NCBI GenBank assembly: GCA_943368475.1
Contig: CALRLF020000001.1
Span: 87,527-151,526 of the forward strand
Length of the DNA stretch: 64,000 nucleotides
Reading direction: 5' to 3'
Source: UBA1930 sp943368475
GTDB taxonomy: Bacteria > Bacteroidota > Bacteroidia > Chitinophagales > Chitinophagaceae
A model generated the notes under the pieces. It made no database searches. It was not told where the DNA came from and worked only from the letters and a program-made list of their open reading frames with translations. Positions 7,267-16,457 of the stretch are shown here, in pieces. Within the stretch, counting starts at the first letter, position 1, and every line of letters begins with the position of its first letter. The translations under genes and the position numbers were made by a program.

Positions 7267-8948
7267 TAACGATTCTTATTTATTGATTTAACATATCCAT
7301 CTTCTAATTCTACTAAAACATCGCAACTGTTGATGATAGAAGGTTCGTTACTTGTAATTAGAATGGTTGCTGATTTATCGTTGCGTAAAAAATTTAAAAC
7401 GATTGATTGTTGCTGTGCATCAAGATGCAGAATAGGTTCTTCGAGTAACAATAACCTATGCCTACCAATTAAAGCCCTGAGCAATAAAATATCCTGACGT
7501 GTTTTTTTAGACAATCGTTTTTCTTGTGGGTCTAAAACTGTATCGTAACCCAATTTACTGTTCTGAATAAAGTTTTGGAATCCTATTTTTTCTGCAAGTA
7601 GAGATACATCTGCCATGCTAATTGAAGGATTGCCCATGGTAATATTTTCTAAAACAGTACCCTGAAAAATATCTTGATGGCTTAATAGAATACCAGTTTG
7701 TTTGCGAAGTGATGCAAGTTGATAATTTCGAACAGGAACATCATCAATTAAAATTGAACCTTCATAGCCCTCAAAAGCTCCAGTAAGCAATCTTAGTACA
7801 CTTGATTTTCCTGAACCCGAGTTACCAGTTATACAAATTAACTGACTAGCCTGAACATGCAAATTAAAATTGTTTAATGCTGTATTTGCATTGCCATAAC
7901 TAAAAGAAACACTATTAAACTGTATAGTAACACCTTTATTTACATCATTTAATAAAGCTGTTCCACTTACCTCAACATCACTTAAAACAACCTTGTTAAT
8001 TTTTTCTACTGAAGTTAACGTATCGTAAACTTTATCTAATGATGCAATCAATTTTTCAACAGAATTGATGATACTAATGATTACAATATCTGCTGCAATA
8101 AACTGACCAATATTAATTTGATTATCTACCAATAAAACAGCTCCAACAACCAACATGGCTGCTGTGATAATAATTTTAAAAGAAATAAAACTCCAATACT
8201 GCGTAACTAAAATTTTAAAATGATTGGTTCTTGCTTTTAAATAATCCGATGTTAGATCATCGGCTTTTTTTAAGTGCAATGATGTGCCTTTGCTGTACTT
8301 AAATGTTTTTATATTACGAGACATATCTTGCAACCAAGCAGCAATTTTATATTTATAATCACTAGCTTCTAAACTTGTTGCCATTCCTTGTGCCGATGTA
8401 AAACGAACAATAAGTAAAACTATAATTACTAGCAATGCACCAAAAGCAATAAATACAGGATGATAAAATGCCAATAATATTAAACCAAATACAACTTGTA
8501 TAACTGCACCAGGAATATCGAGTAATATTTTTTCAATCCCTTTGGTTAACGAAACAGTATCAAAGTAACGATTTACCAATTCAGGTAAATAATACTTGTC
8601 TAATTTTTCAATATTTAGTTTAGGCAATCTATCTGCAAATTCTAGAGAGTAACGGGTAAATATTTTTTGTTCTACTTTTTCAATTACCTGCATTTGCCTT
8701 ACTTGTACTAAGCCATTAAAAAAAACACCAAATACAACTATAACAATTAATACAATAATTGATGCTGTAATTTGATTGGCTTGTACAAAGCTTATGATTG
8801 TTTGTATACCCAATGGTAATGTTAATTGAATTAGTCCCCCAATTATTGCAAAAAAATAAATGGAAGAAATATCTTTTTTATCCAGCTTTAAAATTTTAAA
8901 TAAATTTCTAACTGCTTTTATTAATGTATCAGATTGTAGCTCTGCCAT
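7266..8948 (-). CDS. ABC exporter (fused membrane and ATPase domains) with degenerate ATPase motifs
   Basis: The 560-residue protein has an ABC type-1 exporter membrane domain (residues ~25-310, about six segments) and an ATPase domain (~340-555), with no N-terminal C39 peptidase. Walker A is intact (GNSGSGKS, 375-382) and the Q-loop region is readable (LSHQD). The signature is LSKKTRQ instead of LSGGQ, the Walker B Asp is Glu503 (LLLLEEP), and the switch His is replaced (ILITSNEP, Ser533). It heads an operon with HlyD and TolC genes and should export a peptide, protein or small molecule. Function is inferred from the operon. ATPase activity may be low or atypical, or the protein may act with a partner. 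Confidence 0.85.
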   Translation of the reverse strand: MAELQSDTLIKAVRNLFKILKLDKKDISSIYFFAIIGGLIQLTLPLGIQTIISFVQANQITASIIVLIVIVVFGVFFNGLVQVRQMQVIEKVEQKIFTRYSLEFADRLPKLNIEKLDKYYLPELVNRYFDTVSLTKGIEKILLDIPGAVIQVVFGLILLAFYHPVFIAFGALLVIIVLLIVRFTSAQGMATSLEASDYKYKIAAWLQDMSRNIKTFKYSKGTSLHLKKADDLTSDYLKARTNHFKILVTQYWSFISFKIIITAAMLVVGAVLLVDNQINIGQFIAADIVIISIINSVEKLIASLDKVYDTLTSVEKINKVVLSDVEVSGTALLNDVNKGVTIQFNSVSFSYGNANTALNNFNLHVQASQLICITGNSGSGKSSVLRLLTGAFEGYEGSILIDDVPVRNYQLASLRKQTGILLSHQDIFQGTVLENITMGNPSISMADVSLLAEKIGFQNFIQNSKLGYDTVLDPQEKRLSKKTRQDILLLRALIGRHRLLLLEEPILHLDAQQQSIVLNFLRNDKSATILITSNEPSIINSCDVLVELEDGYVKSINKNR

Positions 8949-9067
8949 CTTTCATTTTTTAGATTAATTAAAAAAGTTATACAGAACATTCACTTAGGAG
9001 CATAAAAACGAATGTCACTTTAATAACTTCTTTTAGATTGACTAAGTTTTACTTTTTAAAATGTTTG

Positions 9068-9703
9068 TTATAAATCCGAATACTCGTAAATAGGATCTAT
9101 TCGTGTGCCTGCATTCATTTCTAATACAGGATTAATTATTCCATCTTTTAACCCATAAACCCAACCATGCAACTGAGGTCTATTATCATTTTGCCAAGCT
9201 TTTTGAATAATAGATGTTTGAGCCAAATGCATTACTTGTTCTTTTACATTTAATTCAACCAACCTATCTACTTTTTGCTCTTCGTTGCTAATGGCATCAA
9301 CTTCATTTTGATAGAGGTGATACACATCTTTGATGTTTCGAAGCCACATATTTAGAACAGCGTCGAAATTATGCTGTGTCATTGCTGCTTTTACACCCCC
9401 ACATCCATAATGTCCACAAACGATAACATGTTTTACTTTAAGATGGTTCACTGCATAGTCTAAAACAGCTAAAAGGTTAACATCCGTGTGTACTACCATG
9501 TTGGCAATATTGCGGTGTACAAAAATTTCACCTGGTTGTGTACCTGTAATTTTATCGGCAGGTACACGACTATCGCTACAGCCAATCCACAAAAATTCGG
9601 GCGTTTGTAAGTGTGATAGTCGGTTAAAAAAATCGGGATCTTCTTCTATTTGTTCCTGAGCCCAGGCTTTATTTTCTAATAATAATTTTTCGTATGGGGT
9701 CAT
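9068..9703 (-). CDS. Beta-class carbonic anhydrase
   Basis: The 211-residue enzyme interconverts CO2 and bicarbonate. Zinc ligands and catalytic pair are visible: Cys42, Asp44 and Arg46 in GCSDSRVPAD, and His98 and Cys101 in CGHYGCGG. The ATG at 9703 is chosen because homology starts at MTPYEKLLLENK. It lies 7 bases after the stop of the SulP transporter gene, so the two are one transcription unit. Transporter plus anhydrase suggests bicarbonate uptake and use in the cytoplasm. No signal peptide is present. An ATG at 9724 would overlap the transporter gene and is less likely. Confidence 0.92.
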   Translation of the reverse strand: MTPYEKLLLENKAWAQEQIEEDPDFFNRLSHLQTPEFLWIGCSDSRVPADKITGTQPGEIFVHRNIANMVVHTDVNLLAVLDYAVNHLKVKHVIVCGHYGCGGVKAAMTQHNFDAVLNMWLRNIKDVYHLYQNEVDAISNEEQKVDRLVELNVKEQVMHLAQTSIIQKAWQNDNRPQLHGWVYGLKDGIINPVLEMNAGTRIDPIYEYSDL

Positions 9704-9710
9704 GATTTTT

Positions 9711-11264
9711 TTATTGAGGTTCATTAAATAATGAATGCATTTTTTTGTGTGGACTTTTTTTAATCTCAACACGAATATTTTTCAAATGTGCATGACAAAG
9801 AAAGTTATTTACTTCCTCTATAATGTCTTTATCAATAAAATCGGCTCTATGGGCATCAATAAGTACGTAAGCATTTTCAGGCACATCTTCGAGTTTTTTC
9901 TTTATGATTGGTTTATTTAAAAAGGATACATCTTTTCTTAAACGTATTAGATAATTGCTGTTATCATTAACAACAAAGACGGCCGAACGAAAATTACTCC
10001 TTACCATGTAAAACAAACCAACAACAATTCCTACACAAATTCCTTTTAACAAATCGGTCATTAAAATTGCTGCTATTGTTATTACAAATGGTACAAATTG
10101 ATCCCAGCCTTTTTGATAAAACTCTTTAAATAAAGATACTTTAGCCAGCTTATATCCTGTAAAAATTAAAATAGATGCCAATGCACTTAATGGAATCTTA
10201 TTGAGAATTAACGGTATAAAAACTACGCAAATAAGTAATAAAACCCCATGAGAAATAGCACTGATTTTTGTTTTACCACCAGCAGCAACATTGGCCGAAC
10301 TTCTTACAACCACCGATGTTAGCGGCAAGCCACCAATTAAACCAGAAACAACATTACCAATTCCCTGAGCTTTTAGTTCTCTGTTGGTTGGTGTAACTCT
10401 TTTTAAAGGATCTAATTTGTCTACAGCTTCAATACCTAATAATGTTTCCAAGCTTGCAACAATTGCTAGAGTTACTGCTGTAATCCAAACCTGCGGATTA
10501 TTTAAGTATTTTATATCTGGGAAAGTGAAAAAAGTAAAAAACTCTTGTACATTTTGAGCAATAGGTAATGCAACCAAGTGTTTTGCTTCTAAGGCATAAT
10601 CGGGTTTTGTTGTTTTAAAAAATTCGTTGATTAAAGTTCCAACAATTACAACCACTAATGCTCCTGGCACCAATTGAAGTACACGTATTTTCTTAAAGGT
10701 TTTGTTTTCCCAAAGCATTAAAATTAAAATTCCAACACCACCAATAAGTGCTGCTGAGGGTGTAATGAACCTTATAGCGTTTAAAATACCAGAAAATGTA
10801 TTTTCAGAATCATTTTGTGAGAAACTTTCATCTCCTTCAAAGTCTTTATCGTACCCAACCAAATGTGGCAGCTGCTTTAAAATGAGTATTAAACCAATAG
10901 CTGCCAACATACCTTTAATTACAGAGTTGGGAACATAATCACCAATTACACCTGCTTTTATAAAACCTAAAATAACTTGTAAAATACCTGCAATTACAAC
11001 TGCAAGTAAAAAGGCTTCGTACACTTGTAATTTTAAAATTGCTGTAGCTACAATAACTGTTAAACCAGCTGCAGGACCACTTACACTAAGTTGGGACCCA
11101 CTTAATAATCCAATGACCACACCTCCTACAATACCTGCAATAATACCTGAGAAAAGTGGAGCTCCACTACCCAAAGCAATGCCCAGACACAGTGGCAAAG
11201 CAACTAATAAAACAACAATAGATGCAGGAATATCGGCACCTACATTCTGAAAATACTTTTTCAT
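9711..11264 (-). CDS. SulP family anion transporter (probable bicarbonate)
   Basis: The 517-residue membrane protein has the SulP/SLC26 layout. The N-terminal transport domain carries many membrane segments (residues ~10-400), with VALPLCLGIALGSGAPL in the first and SGPAAGLTVIV in the third. A short C-terminal STAS-like domain follows (~430-515). SulP proteins carry sulfate, bicarbonate or other anions; the co-transcribed beta-carbonic anhydrase 7 bases downstream favours bicarbonate. That substrate assignment is inference from context. The STAS region is about normal for compact bacterial members. Confidence 0.88.
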   Translation of the reverse strand: MKKYFQNVGADIPASIVVLLVALPLCLGIALGSGAPLFSGIIAGIVGGVVIGLLSGSQLSVSGPAAGLTVIVATAILKLQVYEAFLLAVVIAGILQVILGFIKAGVIGDYVPNSVIKGMLAAIGLILILKQLPHLVGYDKDFEGDESFSQNDSENTFSGILNAIRFITPSAALIGGVGILILMLWENKTFKKIRVLQLVPGALVVVIVGTLINEFFKTTKPDYALEAKHLVALPIAQNVQEFFTFFTFPDIKYLNNPQVWITAVTLAIVASLETLLGIEAVDKLDPLKRVTPTNRELKAQGIGNVVSGLIGGLPLTSVVVRSSANVAAGGKTKISAISHGVLLLICVVFIPLILNKIPLSALASILIFTGYKLAKVSLFKEFYQKGWDQFVPFVITIAAILMTDLLKGICVGIVVGLFYMVRSNFRSAVFVVNDNSNYLIRLRKDVSFLNKPIIKKKLEDVPENAYVLIDAHRADFIDKDIIEEVNNFLCHAHLKNIRVEIKKSPHKKMHSLFNEPQ

Positions 11265-11424
11265 TTAAATAACCAATTGATATGAACAATACGTAAACAT
11301 AATTGATAAAATAGCTATTTGCATTATCATCTACTTACTAAATACTTTATCAAGTAAACGAGTGCAAACTAGCCTATCTTTTAACTTGGGAACAGTTAGA
11401 AGTTAATTTTATTAAAGTTAATGC

Positions 11425-11721
11425 TTAACAATTTGGAGGAGGAACTAAAATTTCGTTGGAGAAGTTATGTGGTAAAGCCACATTATTAAATGTAAATTGA
11501 TGCTGCGAAATGATGGAAACCACAGCAGCTAGTGGATTTGACCAATCTATAAATTCGCTTTTACCAGAAACTTTTTTTATAGCATCTTTTTCAATATCAA
11601 GTGAATGAGGAATTTCTTCGGTAAATACATTATTAAATATTGCAGCACCCATTTGTTGTACAGGCAATACTTGCACAGCCAAAATAAGGATGAGAAATAT
11701 GTTAATAATTTTTTTAGTCAT
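11425..11721 (-). CDS. Small exported protein of unknown function
   Basis: A 98-residue product starts at MTKKIINIFLILILAVQVLPV, a clear signal peptide or membrane anchor, followed by ~75 residues containing FTEEIPHS and ending VPPPNC. I recognise no domain. The upstream in-frame ATG at 11754 would place charged residues before the signal and is less likely. It precedes the SulP-carbonic anhydrase pair on the same strand with a 160-base gap, so it may be expressed with them or separately. The terminal Cys is its only cysteine. Confidence 0.6.
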   Translation of the reverse strand: MTKKIINIFLILILAVQVLPVQQMGAAIFNNVFTEEIPHSLDIEKDAIKKVSGKSEFIDWSNPLAAVVSIISQHQFTFNNVALPHNFSNEILVPPPNC

Positions 11722-11787
11722 TCGCTGCGAATGTATAGATCTAATTGTTAACAATTGGATCTTATATTTTGTTTAACAAAATGATTA

Positions 11788-11824
11788 CAAAAAGCCAACA
11801 GGCTTAAATATTGTTGGCTTTTTG
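11788..11824 (-). terminator. Terminator of the fabG operon
   Basis: The 12-base arms aaaaagccaaca and tgttggcttttt enclose an 11-base loop immediately beyond the fabG stop on the minus strand. The T-run follows on that strand. Confidence 0.8.
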
Positions 11825-11833
11825 TACCAACCC

Positions 11834-12589
11834 TTAAATATTTAAACCGCCACATGCACTTAAAACCTGACCTGTGATGTAACTGCTCATATCACTAGCT
11901 AAGAATAAGGTGGTATTGGCAATTTCTTCAGCCTTACCAAATCGGCCTAAAGGAATTTTCTTTAAAAAATCTACAGCTGCATCTCCATCTTGCAAATAAT
12001 GGGTCATATCGGTTTCAATAAAACCTGGAGCAATGGCATTGCAACGAATATTTCTGCTTCCCAATTCGTGGGCAACACTTTTAGTAAACCCAATAATACC
12101 TGCTTTACTTGCAGCATAAGAACTTTGACCAGCATTACCACGAATACCAATAATTGAGCTCATGTTTATGATAGAACCTTGCTTTGCTTTCATCATTGGA
12201 CGAATCACTTGCTTGGTCATGTTGAACACACTTTTGAGGTTAATGTCCATAACATCATCCCACTGTTCAGGGGTCATTCTCAATAATAAATTGTCTTTGC
12301 TAATGCCTGCATTGTTTACACAAACATCTATACTGCCAAATTCTTTTAATACATCGTTTACAAAAGATTCACTTTGTGCAAAATCGCCTGCATTGCTTTT
12401 GTATGCTTTTGCTTTAACACCTAGAGCTATTAATTGAGCTTCTAAAGCTGCAGCTTTTTCGGCACTGCTATCACTAACATAAGAGAATGCTATATTACTA
12501 CCATGTTCAGCTAATTTAATTGCAATGGCAGCCCCAATTCCACGAGCTGCACCAGTTACGATACTTGTTTTTCCTTCTAAGAGTTTCAT
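11834..12589 (-). CDS. fabG: 3-oxoacyl-[acyl-carrier-protein] reductase
   Basis: The 251-residue short-chain dehydrogenase reduces 3-oxoacyl-ACP with NADPH in fatty-acid elongation. The Rossmann glycine motif is GAARGIGAAIA (residues ~12-22), the NNAG motif is present (VNNAGISKDNLLLRM), and the catalytic Ser and Tyr-x-x-x-Lys are in NMSSIIG and SYAASKAG. NNAGIxxDxLLxRM and the ending ITGQVLSACGGLNI are typical of FabG rather than of other SDRs. A gene of the GxxExxY family lies 35 bases upstream on the same strand. It is not beside other fab genes here. Confidence 0.88.
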   Translation of the reverse strand: MKLLEGKTSIVTGAARGIGAAIAIKLAEHGSNIAFSYVSDSSAEKAAALEAQLIALGVKAKAYKSNAGDFAQSESFVNDVLKEFGSIDVCVNNAGISKDNLLLRMTPEQWDDVMDINLKSVFNMTKQVIRPMMKAKQGSIINMSSIIGIRGNAGQSSYAASKAGIIGFTKSVAHELGSRNIRCNAIAPGFIETDMTHYLQDGDAAVDFLKKIPLGRFGKAEEIANTTLFLASDMSSYITGQVLSACGGLNI

Positions 12590-12623
12590 GACCTTGATTT
12601 TAAGGATTTAAAGATTTACATGG

Positions 12624-13001
12624 CTATAATAACTTATTATTATATAGTCGTTTAAATTGCAAAGAAAGGCTTCCAAAATTAATTAACAACCCAATTTTTA
12701 TTTTAGCTGCTTCTAAATAATTTAAACCCTGTGCCAAATGAACATCTTCTAATTGACTTACTGCCTTCAATTCAACCATTACTGTATTCTCAATAAATAA
12801 ATCAACATATCTTTTGCCAATTGGTACGCCGCTATAAAAAATATCCATTTCTTGTTCACTAATAAAACTTAATCCAGTTTTTTTAAGCTCTATTTCCATA
12901 GCTCTGTGATATATTTTTTCGTGAAAGCCAGATTTTAATTCTGCATGAACCTTCATGGCACAACCAATAATTTTATGTGTCAATTCTTCATTAGCCATCA
13001 T
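12624..13001 (-). CDS. GxxExxY family protein
   Basis: The 125-residue protein carries the family's signature, GFHEKIYH (residues ~24-31), then the strand-rich segment VDLFIENTVMVELKAV, which has the D...E-x-K pattern of PD-(D/E)xK nuclease-like folds. The family is widespread in Bacteroidota and other environmental bacteria. Its biochemical role has not been established to my knowledge. It sits 8 bases after the GH3 gene on the same strand, so it is probably co-transcribed with it. A second ATG directly follows the first, so the start is uncertain by one codon. Confidence 0.85.
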   Translation of the reverse strand: MMANEELTHKIIGCAMKVHAELKSGFHEKIYHRAMEIELKKTGLSFISEQEMDIFYSGVPIGKRYVDLFIENTVMVELKAVSQLEDVHLAQGLNYLEAAKIKIGLLINFGSLSLQFKRLYNNKLL

Positions 13002-13009
13002 GATAATCT

Positions 13010-14524
13010 TTAAATTTTTTCAATCATGGTTTTCATTTCTTCTATGTAAACCCTTTCATTACTCAATCTTGGAATTTTATGCTGACCACCTAATTTGCCT
13101 TTACTACGCAACCAATTGGTAAAAACAGTTTTTTGTACCGCATGAATTACTGGCATTCTCAACGCAATGTCTTTATGCCTTTTTGCTTCATAGTCACTAT
13201 TCAAGTTTTTTAAAGCACAATCTAATTCGTAAGCAAATTCGTTTAGGTTAGCTGGATTATTCTCAAATTCAATTAACCATTCATGAGCTCCGTTGCTGTT
13301 GTCGCTAAAGTAAATTGGGGCTGCTGTGTAATCGTTTACTACCACATTACATTTTTCACTTGCTATAGCAATTGCTTTATCGGTATTATCTACAATTAGT
13401 TCTTCACCAAATGCATTGATATAATGCTTTAATCTTCCTGTTACCCTAATTTTAAAGGGATACAAAGAAGTAAATGCAATGGTATCGCCAACCAAATAAC
13501 GCCACAAACCACCGTTGGTAGAAATTACAAGGGCATAATTTTTATCTACTTCAACATCTTTTAATCCAATGGTTTTTGGTTCAGCTTTTCCATATTCTTC
13601 TACTGGCATAAACTCGTAAAAAATGCCATGTTCTAAAAACAACAGCATTCCGTCATCCGTTGGATCGTTTTGAGCAGCAAAAAAACCTTCACTAGCATTG
13701 TACACATTCAAATAAGTAATATCGCCACCAATTAATTGTTTAAACTGCTCTTTATAAGGTGTAAAAGAAACGCCACCGTGCAAGTACAATTCTAAATTTG
13801 GCCAAACTTCTTTCAATGTTTGTTTACCAGTAATTTCTAGAATACGTTTTATTAAAACCATTGTCCAAGTTGGAACACCAGACATAGAAGTTACATCTTC
13901 ATGAATGGTTTGTTGTGCAATGGCTTCTATTTTAGATTCCCATTCATCCATTAAAGCAATAGATAATTCTGGTGTACGAATCCAGTTGGCCCAAACAGGT
14001 GTATTTTGAAAAAGCACTGCACTTAAATCGCCATAATGTACTTCTTCGTTTAAATGATTGATTTGATGACTACCACCAATGAGTAATCCTTTGCCTGTAA
14101 GTAAATCGCTATCAGGGTTTAAATTATAGTACATGCTTAACACATCTTTACTCCCCTGAAAGTGGCAATCGTTTAAGCTTTCTTCGGTAATAGGAATGAA
14201 TTTGCTTTTATCGCTGGTGGTGCCACTACTTTTTGCAAACCAGTTTACAGGTGTATTCCACAATAAGTTTTGTTCACCCAGCATTAATTTTTCTATGCAA
14301 GGCTTTAAATCTTCGTATGAGTGAATAGGAACCGCTTTTTTAAAATCTCTTACATTAAAAAGATTGTTGAGCCCATATTTTCTGCCAATTTCGGTAAACT
14401 GGGCATGTGTAATTAAATCTTGTAAAACCTCACGTTGTGCTGCAATGGGATTTTGTATCCATTGTTCGATACGCCAATGACGCATTCGGGCAAGTCGTGA
14501 TATTGCGGGGCTAAACAGTTTCAT
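13010..14524 (-). CDS. GH3 family acyl-adenylate/amide synthetase-like protein
   Basis: The 504-residue product belongs to the GH3 group of adenylate-forming enzymes. In plants these conjugate amino acids to acyl acids such as auxin; the bacterial role is unknown. Visible elements are WFAKSSGTTSDKSKFIP (ATP-binding loop, about residue 100), YNASEGFFAAQ (adenine-binding region) and GGLWRYLVGD near residue 325. Many Bacteroidota have a GH3 gene. The ATG at 14524 is used because the family homology starts near SPAISRLARMRHWRIE; starts at 14548 and 14560 are possible. It lies between lptB and the GxxExxY gene on the same strand. Confidence 0.83.
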   Translation of the reverse strand: MKLFSPAISRLARMRHWRIEQWIQNPIAAQREVLQDLITHAQFTEIGRKYGLNNLFNVRDFKKAVPIHSYEDLKPCIEKLMLGEQNLLWNTPVNWFAKSSGTTSDKSKFIPITEESLNDCHFQGSKDVLSMYYNLNPDSDLLTGKGLLIGGSHQINHLNEEVHYGDLSAVLFQNTPVWANWIRTPELSIALMDEWESKIEAIAQQTIHEDVTSMSGVPTWTMVLIKRILEITGKQTLKEVWPNLELYLHGGVSFTPYKEQFKQLIGGDITYLNVYNASEGFFAAQNDPTDDGMLLFLEHGIFYEFMPVEEYGKAEPKTIGLKDVEVDKNYALVISTNGGLWRYLVGDTIAFTSLYPFKIRVTGRLKHYINAFGEELIVDNTDKAIAIASEKCNVVVNDYTAAPIYFSDNSNGAHEWLIEFENNPANLNEFAYELDCALKNLNSDYEAKRHKDIALRMPVIHAVQKTVFTNWLRSKGKLGGQHKIPRLSNERVYIEEMKTMIEKI

Positions 14525-14581
14525 TTTAGGGGTTGTTGCAAAATACATAATGATAAGCAAATGAAGAAACTTTTAGTTACC

Positions 14582-15406
14582 TCATTCATTTACAGTTTCT
14601 GATTCTGCTTCATTCATTCTATGTTCTTCAGCAATAGTTGCACTATCCTTCATTCCCATTTCAATAATCCAGTCTTTACGTTTCAATTCGAAATTGGTAC
14701 CTAAATACAAGCGTTTTACTTGTTCGTCTTCTGCCAATTCTTCGGCAGTGCCATGTTTAAAAATTTTGCCATCAATTAACAAATAAGCTCTATCACAAAT
14801 AGATAAGGTTTCGTTTACATTATGATCGGTAATTAAAATACCAATATTCTTAAATTTCAATTTTGCAACTACACTTTGAATATCTTCTACAGCAATAGGA
14901 TCTACGCCAGCAAAAGGTTCATCTAATAAAATAAATTTAGGATCAACTGCCAAAGCCCTGGCAATTTCAGTTCTTCGCCTTTCTCCACCACTTAAACTAT
15001 CCCCATTGTTTTTACGAACATGATGCAGGTTAAATTCGTCTAATAAACTTTCCAGTTTCTTCTGACGTTCTGCTTTAGAAAGCTTGGTCATTTCAAGCAC
15101 CGCCATAATATTATCCTCTACACTCAATTTTCTAAAAACACTAGCCTCTTGTGGTAAATAACCAATACCCATTTGTGCACGTTTATACATGGGTAATTTG
15201 GTAATATTAATGTCGTTTAAAAAAACATCGCCTTCATCAGGTTTTATTAAACCCACCACCATATAAAAACTAGTGGTTTTACCAGCACCGTTGGGACCCA
15301 ATAAACCTACAATTTCTCCTTGTTTAACCGAAACACTAACATGATTTACTACAGTACGGTTTTTATAGGTTTTTACCAGCTCTTTTGTATGTATTGTAAG
15401 ACTCAA
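14582..15406 (-). CDS. lptB: LPS export ABC transporter ATP-binding protein LptB
   Basis: LptB powers transfer of lipopolysaccharide from the inner membrane to the Lpt bridge, working with LptF and LptG. The motifs are complete: Walker A LLGPNGAGKTT, Q-loop YLPQEASVFRKLSVEDNI, signature DSLSGGERRR, Walker B FILLDEPFAGVDP and switch His in LITDHNV. There is no ATG between the domain start and 15526, 40 codons further out. The TTG at 15406 gives MSLTIHTKELVKTYKNR, which matches the usual LptB start, so it is preferred. A ~30-residue acidic C-terminal tail (ending AESETVNE) extends past the usual end. The partner genes are not in the window. Confidence 0.88.
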   Translation of the reverse strand: MSLTIHTKELVKTYKNRTVVNHVSVSVKQGEIVGLLGPNGAGKTTSFYMVVGLIKPDEGDVFLNDINITKLPMYKRAQMGIGYLPQEASVFRKLSVEDNIMAVLEMTKLSKAERQKKLESLLDEFNLHHVRKNNGDSLSGGERRRTEIARALAVDPKFILLDEPFAGVDPIAVEDIQSVVAKLKFKNIGILITDHNVNETLSICDRAYLLIDGKIFKHGTAEELAEDEQVKRLYLGTNFELKRKDWIIEMGMKDSATIAEEHRMNEAESETVNE

Positions 15407-15568
15407 AGTATAAATCGTTTTAACAAAAATATGCTGTAATACTATTGATTGGCATTTATAATAGTTAATCTTAGTGCAACAAACACTGTATTTTAAAACA
15501 AAAGCATGGCTAATTGCTTTTTTCAAATGAAAAAACTATTTTAGTATTCTCCTTTTGTAAACTGTATT

Positions 15569-16372
15569 ATGAAAACACTACTTCTATATATCAATTTATT
15601 GCTTTGTATACAAGTGATTGCTCAGCCAAGTGACGAAAAGGATTTCTTAACAAAAGACACAATGAGTAATAAAAATGCTGTTGTTAACGCTGCAGTTGCT
15701 AAAAGCTTTTTTTCTACAGATAATGCAAAAGTGCTGCGTTTTAATTTGCTCGATAGAATACAAGCCGAATACTGCTTTTGGACAGAACCTGCAGTTAAAA
15801 TTGAAACACAAAAAGAAGTAGTAGATAGAATTAAAGCTTATTGGGCAGTAATTAATATTTATCCAACTACCAAAGAAATTACTACTTACAGTTGGCAAGA
15901 AAAACACCCTTGGAGTGCTGCTTTTATTTCCTGGTGTATGAAAACAGCCGGCTATGATAGCATGTTTAAATATGCACCCAACCATGCAGAGTATATTGTT
16001 TGGGCAAAACAAAACCGCTTGAAAAAAGATAGTGCAAATCCTTTTTGGGCTTATACCATAACCGACTCAGCAGCTGCATGGCCAAAAGCTGGCGACCTAC
16101 TCTGTAAAAACAGAAGTGGCAAAAAATTTACATTATACTCTATAGAGGAAAAATGTATTTCACACTGCGATGTAGTTTTAGATGTAGATAAAGACAATGG
16201 TATTATTACCACTATTGGTGGCAATGTTTTAGATAAAGTAAACAAGCGTTGGGTATTTTTAAATAAAGATGGTTTCATAGATAACAACGCCAATTGGCTT
16301 TGCTTTGATGCAAATGGCGTTGCTGTGAGTGGAGCACAGCAAGAGTTTTTTGCAGTGATAAAAGTATTATAG
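15569..16372 (+). CDS. DUF2272 domain protein, exported
   Basis: The 267-residue product starts with a signal peptide (MKTLLLYINLLLCIQVIAQ). The rest matches the DUF2272 family: PWSAAFISWCMKTAGYDSMF carries the conserved Cys, and further His/Asp residues lie near HAEYIVW and SHCDVVLDV. DUF2272 resembles the CHAP/NlpC-P60 papain-like cysteine-hydrolase pattern, so a role in cell-wall turnover is possible; that is inference. It is divergent from lptB and followed by its own terminator. It shows no operon partner. Confidence 0.72.
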   Translation: MKTLLLYINLLLCIQVIAQPSDEKDFLTKDTMSNKNAVVNAAVAKSFFSTDNAKVLRFNLLDRIQAEYCFWTEPAVKIETQKEVVDRIKAYWAVINIYPTTKEITTYSWQEKHPWSAAFISWCMKTAGYDSMFKYAPNHAEYIVWAKQNRLKKDSANPFWAYTITDSAAAWPKAGDLLCKNRSGKKFTLYSIEEKCISHCDVVLDVDKDNGIITTIGGNVLDKVNKRWVFLNKDGFIDNNANWLCFDANGVAVSGAQQEFFAVIKVL

Positions 16373-16390
16373 AAGTATTGTTGTTTTGAT

Positions 16391-16425
16391 AAAACCCTGT
16401 ACAGATTTGCACAGGGTTTTTGTTT
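16391..16425 (+). terminator. Terminator after the DUF2272 gene
   Basis: The arms aaaaccctgt and acagggtttt enclose acagatttgc and are followed by a T-rich tail before metF. Confidence 0.78.
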
Positions 16426-16457
16426 TACTGTATATTGCAACAATTTTATAAGCAAGC

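Noticed and set aside
10702..10938. Plus-strand open frames opposite the SulP gene and other large minus-strand genes
   Set aside because: These are shadows of the true coding strand: no family resemblance and no start context, and they fall entirely within genes with clear homology.
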